A DNA stretch of 64,000 nucleotides from Modicisalibacter coralii (GTDB lineage: Bacteria > Pseudomonadota > Gammaproteobacteria > Pseudomonadales > Halomonadaceae), in NCBI RefSeq assembly GCF_004117855.1, contig NZ_QWBW01000007.1, forward strand, positions 186,517 through 250,516. The letters run 5' to 3'. This document shows positions 29,573 through 37,657 of the stretch, in pieces. The notes beneath the pieces were generated by a model. It saw only the letters and a program-made list of their open reading frames with translations, ran no database searches and had not been told where the DNA came from. How positions within the stretch are numbered: position 1 is the stretch's first letter; each line of letters begins with the position of its first letter. The position numbers and the translations under genes were made by a program.

Positions 29573-31368
29573 GCAACCTGACCGAGATCCGTCACTTCCA
29601 TCTGTTCTGCGGCCTCGGCGGCGGTGCCGCTGGCTTCAACCGTGGGCACGCCCGGGTCGGCACCATGGAGGCGCGATTCCGCTGCATCGGCGGCATCGAC
29701 TCCGACCCGGCGGCCATCGCTGACTTCGGCCGGCTGACCGGGACTCCAGGAACGGTGCTCGACCTGTTCGACCGTGACCAGTACCAGGCCTTCCACGACG
29801 CCGAGCCGCCGGCAGACTGGCGAGAAGCCACGCCGGCCGACATTCAGGCCGCCGCCGGCAATGAGCGCCCGCACATCGTCTTCCTTTCGGCGCCCTGCAA
29901 GGGCTTCTCCGGACTGCTCTCGCAATCGCGCAGCACCACACCCAAGTATCAGGCCCTCAACCGGCTGACATTGAGGGGCATGTGGCTGACGCTGGAAGCC
30001 TTCGCCGACGATCCGCCCGAGCTGATCATCTTCGAGAACGTCCCGCGCATCGCGAACCGTGGCCGGCCGCTGCTCGACAAGATCGTCGCCATGCTCGAGC
30101 ACTACGGCTATGCCGTGGCAGAGACGACCCACGACTGCGGAGAGATCGGCGGACTCGCGCAGAGTCGCAAGCGCTTCCTGCTCGTCGCCCGCCACCAGGA
30201 GAAGGTGCCGCCCTTCCTCTACGAGCCAGTCAAGCGTCCGCTGCGCGCCGTTGGCCAGGTACTGGGCGAGATGCCCCTACCTGGGGACGAGCTGGCCGGC
30301 CCGATGCACCGGGTGCCTCGCCTGCAGTGGAAGACCTGGGTTCGCCTGGCGTTCGTCGAGGCCGGTAGCGACTGGCGATCGCTGAACAAGCTGGCCGTCG
30401 AGGATGGCCACCTGCGGGACTACCTGATCGTGCCCGACTACCGCTCGGGCTACCTGGGCGTGAACGACTGGCAGGAGCCGGCCGGCACGGTCGCCGGGCG
30501 GAGCGGGCCGAGCAACGGCGCCTTCTCGGTCGCGGATCCGCGCTTCGACCAGTCGGCACGATGGAAAGACGGCCAGGCCTACGGCGTGCGGCGCTGGGAC
30601 GAGGCCACCGGGGCCGTCACCGGTCAGCAATCACCCGGGCAGGGAACATTCAGCGTGGCGGACCCGCGGCTCAGCGGCATCCGACACAACAACGTCTTCC
30701 GCATCATGCCTTGGGTGGCGACCAGCCAAGCCGTAACCGCCGGCGGCGGGCCCACGGCCGGCGGGCTGGCGGTGGCTGACCCGCGCGGCGCCACCTTCGC
30801 CGGCAAGTACCAGGTGACCCCATTCAACCGCGCAGCCGGCACAGTCATCTCGGGCAGCACCACCGGTCAGGGAGCCTTCGCCGTCGCCGATCCTCGCCCC
30901 GGTCTGCGCCGCGGGAAAGGAGACGCCTGGCTGGAAGGCGGACATTACGGGGTCGTGCCTTGGTCGTCGAGGTGCGGCGCTGTCTCCGGATCGGCCCGGC
31001 AGGACAACGGCTCATGGTCAGTAGCCGACCCTCGGCTACCGGCGGCCACCGACAAGCTGGTTGCGGTGATTCGCGCACTGGACGGCACATGGCACCGCCC
31101 TTTCACCACGCTCGAACTCGCAGCCCTGCAGGGGCTGGTTGACCCCACCGAGCAGCTCGAACTCGACGGACTGAACGACAGCGCCTGGCGGGAACGCATC
31201 GGCAATGCGGTACCCCGCAAGGCCGCCGAGGCGATCGCCGGCGTGATGGGCACCACCCTGCTGCTGGCCTGGAGCGGCGAGACGTTCGCCCTGGGCTCGA
31301 CGCCGATCTGGGTTCGCAACGCCGCGATGGCCCTTTCCGTTCAACAGCCGGCGAAAGCCGAGGCATAG
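29569..31368 (+). CDS. C5-cytosine DNA methyltransferase with five repeated modules
   Basis: This encodes 599 residues. Catalytic motifs are intact: I LFCGLGGGAAGF (12-23), IV APCKGFSG with Cys110 (the usual Gln after PC is Lys), VI ENV (156-158), VIII QSRKRF (198-203) and X GNAVP near 550. Residues about 305-495 hold five repeats of roughly 40 residues, each ending in a form of G-x-FSVADPR. They occupy the target-recognition region between motifs VIII and X. Phage self-methylation against host restriction is the likely role. Confidence 0.9.
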   Translation: MSNLTEIRHFHLFCGLGGGAAGFNRGHARVGTMEARFRCIGGIDSDPAAIADFGRLTGTPGTVLDLFDRDQYQAFHDAEPPADWREATPADIQAAAGNERPHIVFLSAPCKGFSGLLSQSRSTTPKYQALNRLTLRGMWLTLEAFADDPPELIIFENVPRIANRGRPLLDKIVAMLEHYGYAVAETTHDCGEIGGLAQSRKRFLLVARHQEKVPPFLYEPVKRPLRAVGQVLGEMPLPGDELAGPMHRVPRLQWKTWVRLAFVEAGSDWRSLNKLAVEDGHLRDYLIVPDYRSGYLGVNDWQEPAGTVAGRSGPSNGAFSVADPRFDQSARWKDGQAYGVRRWDEATGAVTGQQSPGQGTFSVADPRLSGIRHNNVFRIMPWVATSQAVTAGGGPTAGGLAVADPRGATFAGKYQVTPFNRAAGTVISGSTTGQGAFAVADPRPGLRRGKGDAWLEGGHYGVVPWSSRCGAVSGSARQDNGSWSVADPRLPAATDKLVAVIRALDGTWHRPFTTLELAALQGLVDPTEQLELDGLNDSAWRERIGNAVPRKAAEAIAGVMGTTLLLAWSGETFALGSTPIWVRNAAMALSVQQPAKAEA

Positions 31369-31376
31369 GAGAACAC

Positions 31377-31721
31377 ATGCCTGATGCCCCGCTGATCAGC
31401 AGCCAGCGCCATCTCGACCGCGCCAAGGTGCTGAACAAGGCCCGGACGTTCCGGATCTTCACCGTGAAGATCCACGAATGCGAGCTGCGCGGCCGGCGAT
31501 ACCGGATGGTCGTCGACGGTCATCACAATCTCGCCGCCGCCCGGGTGGCCGGTGTGGCGCCCCGCTTCAAACCCGTCAGCGAGAAGTTCCTGCGGAGCCT
31601 CGGCCGGCTGACACCTACCCAGCGCGAAGCGTTTCTGATCAACAACCTCAGCGACAGCGACCACTACTACGTCGAGACCGGCGAGGTGGTCGCCGAGTTG
31701 CTGCCGATCGCCGAGGCATAG
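31377..31721 (+). CDS. ParB-nuclease-like small protein
   Basis: This encodes 114 residues. RYRMVVDGHHNLAAARVAGV matches the ParB/Srx-like core (usually DG-H-R/H-R/N-L-A-A), after a short region with KVLNKARTFRIFTVKIHE. It lacks a DNA-binding domain. The start is preceded by a repeated junction sequence shared with the next two genes. Confidence 0.62.
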   Translation: MPDAPLISSQRHLDRAKVLNKARTFRIFTVKIHECELRGRRYRMVVDGHHNLAAARVAGVAPRFKPVSEKFLRSLGRLTPTQREAFLINNLSDSDHYYVETGEVVAELLPIAEA

Positions 31722-31730
31722 GAGAACCCC

Positions 31731-32006
31731 ATGGCAGACCTGACATTCGACACGCTGCGCCAGGCCAACATCACGCGCCAACAGGAGTGGCCCGGCTACG
31801 AACAGACCGACACCACCTTCAAGGCCCTGGAGGTATGCGGCGAGGCCGGCGAGTTGGCGGAGGCCGTCAAGAAGCTGGTCCGCGTCGAGCGAGGCATCGC
31901 CGGCACCACGGTGAACCTCGAGGCGGTCGCCGATGAACTGGCCGACGTGGTGATCAGCGTCGACCTACTTGCCGAGCACCTGGGCATCACTGACGAGGCC
32001 GCATAG
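31731..32006 (+). CDS. MazG-like nucleotide pyrophosphohydrolase
   Basis: This encodes 91 residues. The all-alpha NTP-pyrophosphatase motif is present: CGEAGELAEAVKKLVR (EAGEL) and ADELADVVISVDLLA (D-E-L-A-D), with metal-binding acids in place. Phage MazG enzymes change nucleotide or alarmone pools during infection. Confidence 0.85.
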   Translation: MADLTFDTLRQANITRQQEWPGYEQTDTTFKALEVCGEAGELAEAVKKLVRVERGIAGTTVNLEAVADELADVVISVDLLAEHLGITDEAA

Positions 32007-32015
32007 GAGAACTCC

Positions 32016-32486
32016 ATGGCGCGATACGCCGAAAACACCTCGGTCTCCAGCGAGCGCAGCCGCGCGGAGATCGAGCAGACCCTCGCCCGCTACGGGGCCG
32101 ACGGGTTCATGTACGGCTGGGATGGCGGTACCGCGGTGCTGGCCTTTCAGATGCACGGCCGCCGCATCCGCTTCGACCTGACCATGCCCGACCGCAACGA
32201 CGAGGCCTACACCCTCACCGAAACCGGCCGGGAGCGAGCGCCAGCCCAAGCCGCCAAGTCGTGGGAACAGGCATGCCGCCAGCGCTGGCGGGCCCTCGCC
32301 CTGGTCATCAAGGCCAAGCTCGAGGCGGTCGAGTCCGGCATCACGGTGTTCGAGGAGGAATTCCTGGCTCACATCGTGCTGCCCGGCGGCAACACGGTCG
32401 GCCGCTGGATGCTCCCGCAGGTCGAACTCTCCTACGAAACCGGGCAGATGCCGCCGCTGCTGCCCGGGCCAGACGACAAGAGGTGA
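32016..32486 (+). CDS. Hypothetical phage protein
   Basis: This encodes 156 residues (MARYAENTSVSSERSRAEIE...). A beta-rich first half (FMYGWDGGTAVLAFQMHGRR) and a helical middle (WEQACRQRWRALALVIKAKL) recall a widespread phage family of unknown function that sits among early genes. It has the shared junction sequence upstream. Confidence 0.62.
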   Translation: MARYAENTSVSSERSRAEIEQTLARYGADGFMYGWDGGTAVLAFQMHGRRIRFDLTMPDRNDEAYTLTETGRERAPAQAAKSWEQACRQRWRALALVIKAKLEAVESGITVFEEEFLAHIVLPGGNTVGRWMLPQVELSYETGQMPPLLPGPDDKR

Positions 32487-32539
32487 TTCATGGAACAGTG
32501 CAGCGAATACGACCCCGAAAGCCGCACCTGCCGATCTAG

Positions 32540-32629
32540 ATGGCCGGTAACCTCGAGGAAGAACCACCGTCCCAGTTCCTGCAGGAAGACGGCAAGCCGA
32601 AAGGATTTCCCAAGGAGCCCACCGCGTGA
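32540..32629 (+). CDS. Possible 29-residue peptide
   Basis: A short frame (MAGNLEEEPPSQFLQEDGKP...) ends at TGA overlapping the GTG of the next gene. This coupling supports it, but no good ribosome site precedes it. Another frame from an ATG at 32490 has a better ribosome site (AGAGGTG) but runs on as an unlikely Arg/Pro-rich protein. One of these may be a remnant gene. Confidence 0.25.
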   Translation: MAGNLEEEPPSQFLQEDGKPKGFPKEPTA

Positions 32630-33141
32630 CCCCGACCCACACCCACACCACCCAGGGCGGCCGTTTCGAGCTGGTCAGCGAGTCGACCGGGGCCGGCCCG
32701 CTCGAGGGCCAGGCGCTGGTCATCTATCACGACCTCGACCGAGACGTGCAGAGCGTCACCACCAGCGCCGACTGGCGCCAGCACTGGCGGTCGATCGCCG
32801 CCGACGACTGCACCGTCTGCCTCGGATCCGGTACCGACCAGATCAAAGGCAACAAGAGTCAGCCGTGCGGCGGCTGCTTCGGGCTGGGGAAAGTGCGCCA
32901 GGACGGCGAGACGCCGGCCGGCGAATGGCAGGTGGCCGACGTCGCGCTGGGCGTCATCCGGCGCCAGCAGCGGATCATCGAGCAGCGGGACCAGGTGCTA
33001 GCGTTCCCCGAAGTGCAGGCAGCGTTGAAGGCGCGAAAGGAGAAGAAGGGAAAGGAGCCGGCCGACTGGGTCCAGCGGGAACAGCAATGGCGGGAAAGTG
33101 GCGGCCGCGGGCACGGCGGTCGGCGCCACGTCGGAGATTGA
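32626..33141 (+). CDS. Zinc-finger phage protein (DnaJ-type CxxCxGxG repeats)
   Basis: From a GTG at 32626 this encodes 171 residues. The first part (GRFELVSESTGAGPLEGQAL, then VIYHDLDRDVQSV) looks like a small beta domain. Then CTVCLGSGTDQ and CGGCFGLGK form two cysteine knuckles of the DnaJ kind, and the C-terminus is basic. The function is unknown. Confidence 0.65.
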   Translation: MTPTHTHTTQGGRFELVSESTGAGPLEGQALVIYHDLDRDVQSVTTSADWRQHWRSIAADDCTVCLGSGTDQIKGNKSQPCGGCFGLGKVRQDGETPAGEWQVADVALGVIRRQQRIIEQRDQVLAFPEVQAALKARKEKKGKEPADWVQREQQWRESGGRGHGGRRHVGD

Positions 33142-33204
33142 GCGACTGCATCGGGGTCCACGCGGCCGGCGACGGCCAGGCAGGAAGGTACACAGGAGAG
33201 GAAT

Positions 33205-33471
33205 ATGGCGAACGCCCAACGAAAAGACGCTCAGGAGTGGATCGACCCACGGTTCGTGCAGATCTCTCGGACCGAGGCGGCGAGGATCCTCGGGCGGAGC
33301 CCTACAGAGTTCGACCGGATGCGGAAGAACGACCCCGAGTGCCCGAAGGGTTTCAAGGATGGGAACGACCGCGGTGCGCGGGTGAGGTTTCGCTTGTCAG
33401 ACGTCTACGCTTACAGCGACACTCTGATGAGTCGCGGTAGCAACGACGCTGGAGATGGGGAAGGCGAGTGA
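33205..33471 (+). CDS. Excisionase/AlpA-like HTH protein
   Basis: This encodes 88 residues. ISRTEAARILGRSPTEFDRM, then FKDGNDRGARVRFRLSDVYAYSDTL-type sequence, is a MerR/AlpA-like helix-wing domain as in phage Xis proteins. It is the last gene of the PL operon, beside the proposed right attachment site, the expected place for xis. An accompanying integrase is missing here, so the role is inferred. Confidence 0.6.
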   Translation: MANAQRKDAQEWIDPRFVQISRTEAARILGRSPTEFDRMRKNDPECPKGFKDGNDRGARVRFRLSDVYAYSDTLMSRGSNDAGDGEGE

Positions 33472-33953
33472 TTCCGAGGGTCGGCGTTGGCAGCAGGCAG
33501 CAGCGTCGACCTTGTACACCCACGTGTAGACCAACCTCGAAATCCGCTTATAAAGCATTGATTTAATTAGGCGGTTTGTGTCTCCCCATCCGCACCAAAA
33601 CCCCGTTTAAAACCAAGACATTACCGAAATAGACATAGCCAGCATTGGCTCACCATGGTCAGTTCTTGGCATGCCTTGGTTCAGCTTTTCCACCGCCCCT
33701 GGCTGGCCCCACTCGCCACCCCACCAGCCCCTTCCGTTTCGAATGCCTCATGTTCGATCAGGCCTTCTTCCGGCTGATGACCACCGCAGCGCTGAATATC
33801 GTCGTCATAGTGTAATCCGCATATAGGCTTCGCAAGTTAATATTTCACCCCCTATCAATTGACCTTACAAAACCACACAAAGCAAAAAGAAAAGGCGCTC
33901 AATGACTTAGCAAAACAGCAAAAAAAACCAATATTGACTTAGACTTCCACCGA
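33472..33953. other. Non-coding prophage/host junction with candidate att core
   Basis: This stretch of 482 bases has no coding frame. GTCTCCCCATCCGCACCA (33576-33593) reads like the 3' end of a tRNA gene (T-stem end, acceptor CATCCGC, then ACCA), without the rest of a tRNA. Such 3' fragments are common attachment cores. AT-rich sequence follows, becoming host-like toward 33954. A direct partner copy should lie at the other prophage end, outside the window. Confidence 0.4.
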
Positions 33954-35732
33954 ATGGATATTCCAGGAAACTACAATAAAAACATGAGAGCCGATGGGTC
34001 ACACGGGGGAATGCCCATGCCATTTTTGACCGGATACAATAATTTTGCCTATGCCATCGAAACGATCCTCAACAAGGGACATAATGTCTATATCTTGTCA
34101 AAATACGAACCACAGACTCTCCCGGCCACCATTCTGGAAGTCGACGCCGCCACTGGTAAGCTTCTTATAGAAGCACATTTCGATCAGGACAAGCTCGAGC
34201 GCTTCGTCTGGAACGGCAAGATCAATATCGACATCGAAATAATGAAGGAGGAAGATGAACCCGAGACTCTCAGCCTGGAACGGATTCAGGCATCGGCCTC
34301 CAAGAAATCGGGTGACACCTATCGACTGAATTGCCAACTACCCAACTCGATCTTCGTGAAGGAAGCCCGGGGTAGTGTGCGCATCCCCTTCGTTCTCGGC
34401 ATGAAAGCCAAGGCCAATATCGTCGTCTATGAAGGAGGAATGTCCCTCGCGGGCAGCGTCAAGAACTTGTCGATCGGTGGATGCCTGCTGGAAGTTGCCA
34501 TCGAGGACAGCACGGCGCTCTCCGTCGGCCAGGACCTGGCCGAGGTACATATCGAATTCCCCAACTGTCAATCCTTCACCAGCCATGCAAGGGTACGCCA
34601 CATGCGCCCGCTAGGTGGAGGGTTGCAAGCCGCGGTGGGCATCGAATTTCTCGACATATCTCCCGAGCTGCAGAAGGACCTCAGTCACTTTGTCAACGAG
34701 TGCGAACGCGAGTCTGCCCGTCGAACCGGTCTCAAGCCTCTCGAGATCGCCACTTCGGCGCTTTTCATTGCCAGCGGGAAGACGCGCCAGATGCTTCAGA
34801 AAGAGCGTCGGGAGCATCTCAAGGCTACCAAGCTACCGCCCATGGTTCAGGGGGTTCGCGAAGTCGCCAGACGGCTACAATTGTCGTTGATGTTCCTGAA
34901 AAACCATCGCGACTTCCCTCAGGAGATTATCTACGATTGTGCGGATACGCTTCTCTATCTGTTGTCCAAGGAGCGCAAGCAGCTCCTCTATGCGCTCTCC
35001 TACCTGACGAGCGCCCCAGACTGGGTCAGTCACACCCTGGTGACCAGCGTCCGCCTGGCCGATTACATGCTGGCTAGCCCTGCGCTTGCCCACAAGGCGC
35101 GCGGGGCCATGGTCGGCTCCTTGCTGCACGTCATGGGCAAGTCGCTGCTGCTCAACCGCGACCTGCCCTCGCTCAAGGTCTGCATGACTCCGACGCAGAA
35201 GGAGATACTGCGGGGGCATGTCACGGCGCTGCTCGCAAAGTTCGACGAGATAGACTGGCAGCCGGGTAGCATCTGCCTTGACGTGATTGTCAACGCCAAC
35301 GAACGCCTGGACGGTAGCGGCTATCCGGCCGGCAAGCGCGGTGACGCGCTTTCTGATGAAGCCCGCTATATGGCCGTCGTCAAGATCATCGACAAGCTGA
35401 CCCATCCCCGTAACGGGGCGCCGCCCCAGCCGCCAATCGATGCCTACCGCTGGGTCAACGAACATTCGCAGTGTTACGAACGGTCGATGTTGGTCGAGTA
35501 CATCCAGACCTACGGGCTCTATCCGATCGGCATGCTGGCCCGGTATTCGCAGGGCTTTCTGGCCTGGATCGTCGATGTCGACCTCAAGGGCTTGCCGAAT
35601 AAGGTACACGTCGTCAAGAACTTGCACTTCTCCGATACCTCGCTGGATATCAACCTGACCCAAAACGACTTCGGCCAGATCGGCAAGCTCGAAGGCATCG
35701 TCAATCCTGCCGACTACGACATTTCCCGTTAG
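33954..35732 (+). CDS. PilZ protein with degenerate HD-GYP domain
   Basis: This encodes up to 592 residues. Residues about 40-110 resemble the YcgR-type N-terminal domain. Residues 142-236 are PilZ (RIPFVLG, NLSIGG), for cyclic-di-GMP binding. Residues 340-520 resemble HD-GYP with DGSGYPAG (453-460) kept, but the HD pair is HV (LLHVMGK, 390-396) and the HHE before GYP is ANE. It is probably a non-catalytic c-di-GMP effector. The start is uncertain (ATGs at 33954, 33984 or later; a GGGGG site precedes Met20-21). A MITE directly follows its TAG stop. Confidence 0.8.
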   Translation: MDIPGNYNKNMRADGSHGGMPMPFLTGYNNFAYAIETILNKGHNVYILSKYEPQTLPATILEVDAATGKLLIEAHFDQDKLERFVWNGKINIDIEIMKEEDEPETLSLERIQASASKKSGDTYRLNCQLPNSIFVKEARGSVRIPFVLGMKAKANIVVYEGGMSLAGSVKNLSIGGCLLEVAIEDSTALSVGQDLAEVHIEFPNCQSFTSHARVRHMRPLGGGLQAAVGIEFLDISPELQKDLSHFVNECERESARRTGLKPLEIATSALFIASGKTRQMLQKERREHLKATKLPPMVQGVREVARRLQLSLMFLKNHRDFPQEIIYDCADTLLYLLSKERKQLLYALSYLTSAPDWVSHTLVTSVRLADYMLASPALAHKARGAMVGSLLHVMGKSLLLNRDLPSLKVCMTPTQKEILRGHVTALLAKFDEIDWQPGSICLDVIVNANERLDGSGYPAGKRGDALSDEARYMAVVKIIDKLTHPRNGAPPQPPIDAYRWVNEHSQCYERSMLVEYIQTYGLYPIGMLARYSQGFLAWIVDVDLKGLPNKVHVVKNLHFSDTSLDINLTQNDFGQIGKLEGIVNPADYDISR

Positions 35733-35875
35733 GGAAATGCTTAATAAATCGACGAGCGAGATGAAGCGCGAGGCGCATGGAACGGAGAAAACGAGACATA
35801 ACATGAAGTTAGGCGAGTTTTCGAGTACCACGCAACGAAGCGATTCGCTCGCGCAGGCATTTATGCAGCGTTTCC
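35733..35875 (+). mobile_element. MITE copy 1 (143 bp)
   Basis: The element has near-perfect terminal inverted repeats (GGAAATGCT-AATAAAT / ATTTATGCAGCGTTTCC) and is flanked by the target duplication TTAG at 35729-35732 and 35876-35879. It is almost identical to the copy at 36423-36565. It is too short for a transposase. TTAG fits the 4-bp YTAR duplications of IS5-family elements, so an IS5-like helper is likely. The left TTAG supplies the TAG stop of the PilZ gene. Confidence 0.92.
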
Positions 35876-36089
35876 TTAGCAGCAGGGGGCTCGATCGCAT
35901 GGAAGACGGAATGGCAACTCATGGGTACGTTTTGGCGAGCCAGGGCCTGAAGCCCGCCTCACCCATGAAACGCCGATGACAGTCATTGATTGAACGTTTG
36001 GCGTATTGAGGGGTGCCGCGTTGTTGCCGTACAAGCATCGAGGGCTCGCCCGATACGGACGGACAACGACAGGACCGCGGGAGGCAGAC

Positions 36090-36380
36090 GTGACGGATCT
36101 GGAACTGGGCTTCGTGGCCATGCTCAATGCCGGCTACAAGGAAGTGACACGCGACACCACAGGCGGCCCCGTCGGAGCCCCGGATCAAGCCTGCGTGAAT
36201 GCGTGCTTCCTGCGCAGCGACAGTGACGAACTGCATTTCGAGCGCGTCAGCCACGACCAGCTAGAGGCGCGATACGAGCCGGCGCTGGCCATCTATGCGG
36301 GCGCCCCGATCGGGGTATTCCTGCGATGCGCCTGGTGGGACAACGACTCGGCGCCGGTGGCGTGGGCGGACTGGGATTGA
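36090..36380 (+). CDS. Hypothetical protein between MITEs
   Basis: A GTG at 36090 follows GGAGG and gives 96 residues (MTDLELGFVAMLNAGYKEVT...). An ATG at 36006 is the alternative. The protein is a small acidic alpha/beta domain ending VAWADWD, with no recognised family. It is flanked on each side by a MITE copy. Confidence 0.55.
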   Translation: MTDLELGFVAMLNAGYKEVTRDTTGGPVGAPDQACVNACFLRSDSDELHFERVSHDQLEARYEPALAIYAGAPIGVFLRCAWWDNDSAPVAWADWD

Positions 36381-36422
36381 GGCTCGCCCCTTCGTTTGTC
36401 ACCCGACTTCCTTGCCGGCTGA

Positions 36423-36565
36423 GGAAATGCTGAATAAATCGACGAGCGGGATGAAGCGCGAGGCGCATGGAACGCAGAAAATGAGGCATAACATGAAGTT
36501 AGGCGAGTTTTCGAGTACCACGCAACGAAGCGATTCGCTCGCGCAGGCATTTATGCAGCGTTTCC
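36423..36565 (+). mobile_element. MITE copy 2 (143 bp)
   Basis: This has the same length, ends and interior as copy 1, with a few substitutions. The target duplication is CTGA at 36419-36422 and 36566-36569. Different flanks show that it inserted independently of copy 1 rather than by local duplication. Confidence 0.92.
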
Positions 36566-36650
36566 CTGAGTGCCGCCGCTTTTACCCGTGGCGTTGACAC
36601 GTGACAGTGGATGCTGCCGGGGCCCGGTTACCGGCAGGCCACCCAGCGGG

Positions 36651-36827
36651 TCAGGCCTCGCGTTCGGGATGCGCGTTTCCACCCTGCCCCAGGTGATAGC
36701 TGCTGACCCCGGTTATCGTCCCGTCGATCAACTGACGTTCATCCTTTTCCGCCACGGCGGTCAACGGCATCAGGGCCGAGAGCACCACGGCGGCAATCGG
36801 CGAGAGAACCTTGTTGAGATACGGCAT
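36651..36827 (-). CDS. Small secreted protein
   Basis: A 58-residue frame starts at ATG 36827 after an AGGAGG site. It has a signal peptide (MPYLNKVLSPIAAVVLSALM, cleavage after AVA), leaving about 32 residues (EKDERQLIDGTITGVSSYHL...). It is monocistronic. No family is recognised, but the strong ribosome site and signal make it convincing. Confidence 0.72.
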   Translation of the reverse strand: MPYLNKVLSPIAAVVLSALMPLTAVAEKDERQLIDGTITGVSSYHLGQGGNAHPEREA

Positions 36828-36940
36828 GACAGCCTCCTATCTATTAGCTTGCTATCAATATAGCCGATTCCAGCCCTCTCGTTAACCCCTTCGCTTCATC
36901 GCCCCCATAGGCTACGGCTATCGCGGGACGCTCGAGAGGC

Positions 36941-37657
36941 TCAACTCAGGTCATGGGTCAGCGGCTCGATGCTCACGTCGAAATGGTAAGGCTCCAGTTG
37001 CCTTTCCAGCGGCGCGAACATGTCGTCCATGAAGTCCATCAACCGCTGCGTGGCGGTAACGGCCGTCTCGCTGTCACGGGCGATGATCGCCTCGAGAATA
37101 TGGACGTGCAGTTGCACGTTGTCGTGCACGCTGTCGTCGGTGCCCAGGTGGCTCTGATAGAGAAAGCCCAGCCGCCGAAAGATCGTGTGCAGGGGGCGCA
37201 ACGAGCGCTCGACGAAGGGTTCGGCACAGGCATCGAGCAACAATCGATCCATGCGCTTGTCGAGTTCGTTGAACTGGCGCATGTCCTGGCTGGCCTCGAC
37301 CTCCCGCAGCGCACGCGCCAGATAGTGCATCTGGTTGCGAACCAGCCCACTGGCATTGTCGATCGCCAGGCCGACGACGAAACACTCGAGGTGCCGGCGG
37401 ATTTCGAGCAGGCGGCGTTCGCGAACCAGATCGATGGGCGTCACCCGCACCCCACGCCCGGCACGCACTTCCAGCAGCGTGTCGTCCGACAACTTTCTGA
37501 TCGCCTCCAGCACCGGCGTGCGCCCCAGTTCCACCCGCTCCTGCAGGTCGGCCATGGTCATGAAGGCGCCCGGTTTCAGCTCCAGATGGGCAATCAGGGT
37601 CTCCAGCCGTTCGTAGGCCAGCTCGCCCTGAGACAGTCCTGATGACTCTGTTTTCAT
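36941..37657 (-). CDS. GntR-family regulator (FCD domain)
   Basis: This encodes 238 residues. Residues 10-72 are a winged helix (YERLETLIAHLELKPGAFMT, then GRTPVLEAIRKLSDDTLLEV). Residues 85-215 are an all-alpha FCD ligand domain. It is transcribed away from the SDR/TRAP operon, so it probably represses it until a sugar-acid ligand is bound. The site TGGTATATCA lies in the shared upstream region. Confidence 0.88.
   Translation of the reverse strand: MKTESSGLSQGELAYERLETLIAHLELKPGAFMTMADLQERVELGRTPVLEAIRKLSDDTLLEVRAGRGVRVTPIDLVRERRLLEIRRHLECFVVGLAIDNASGLVRNQMHYLARALREVEASQDMRQFNELDKRMDRLLLDACAEPFVERSLRPLHTIFRRLGFLYQSHLGTDDSVHDNVQLHVHILEAIIARDSETAVTATQRLMDFMDDMFAPLERQLEPYHFDVSIEPLTHDLS

Larger units (their letters stand above)
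1..33596. mobile_element. Lambda-like siphophage prophage (left end outside window)
   Basis: The region has a complete cascade of temperate phage genes in lambda-like order. There is a divergent cI/cro switch, O/P replication genes, a probable late regulator, lysis, terminase, HK97-fold head and siphovirus tail genes on the minus strand, and a PL operon on the plus strand. The left end is cut inside the tape measure gene. The right boundary is inferred from the last phage-like gene (ends 33471), a tRNA-3'-end-like sequence at 33579-33593, and the first host-like gene at 33954. No integrase is visible on this side, so mobility is uncertain. Confidence 0.93.

Noticed and set aside
32490-33440. 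316-codon plus-strand frame starting MEQCSEYDPESR
   Set aside because: Its start has a fair ribosome site, but after about 18 codons it becomes Arg/Pro-rich and overlaps two better genes. Only a short peptide at the beginning could be real.
33560-33596. A complete tRNA gene at the prophage edge
   Set aside because: Only the T-stem end and acceptor-CCA part are present. Upstream sequence cannot form T loop, anticodon or D arms.
35737-35979. 80-codon frame running through MITE copy 1
   Set aside because: It lies mostly inside the mobile element and has no ribosome site. The same frame in copy 2 has a different continuation, so it is not a gene.
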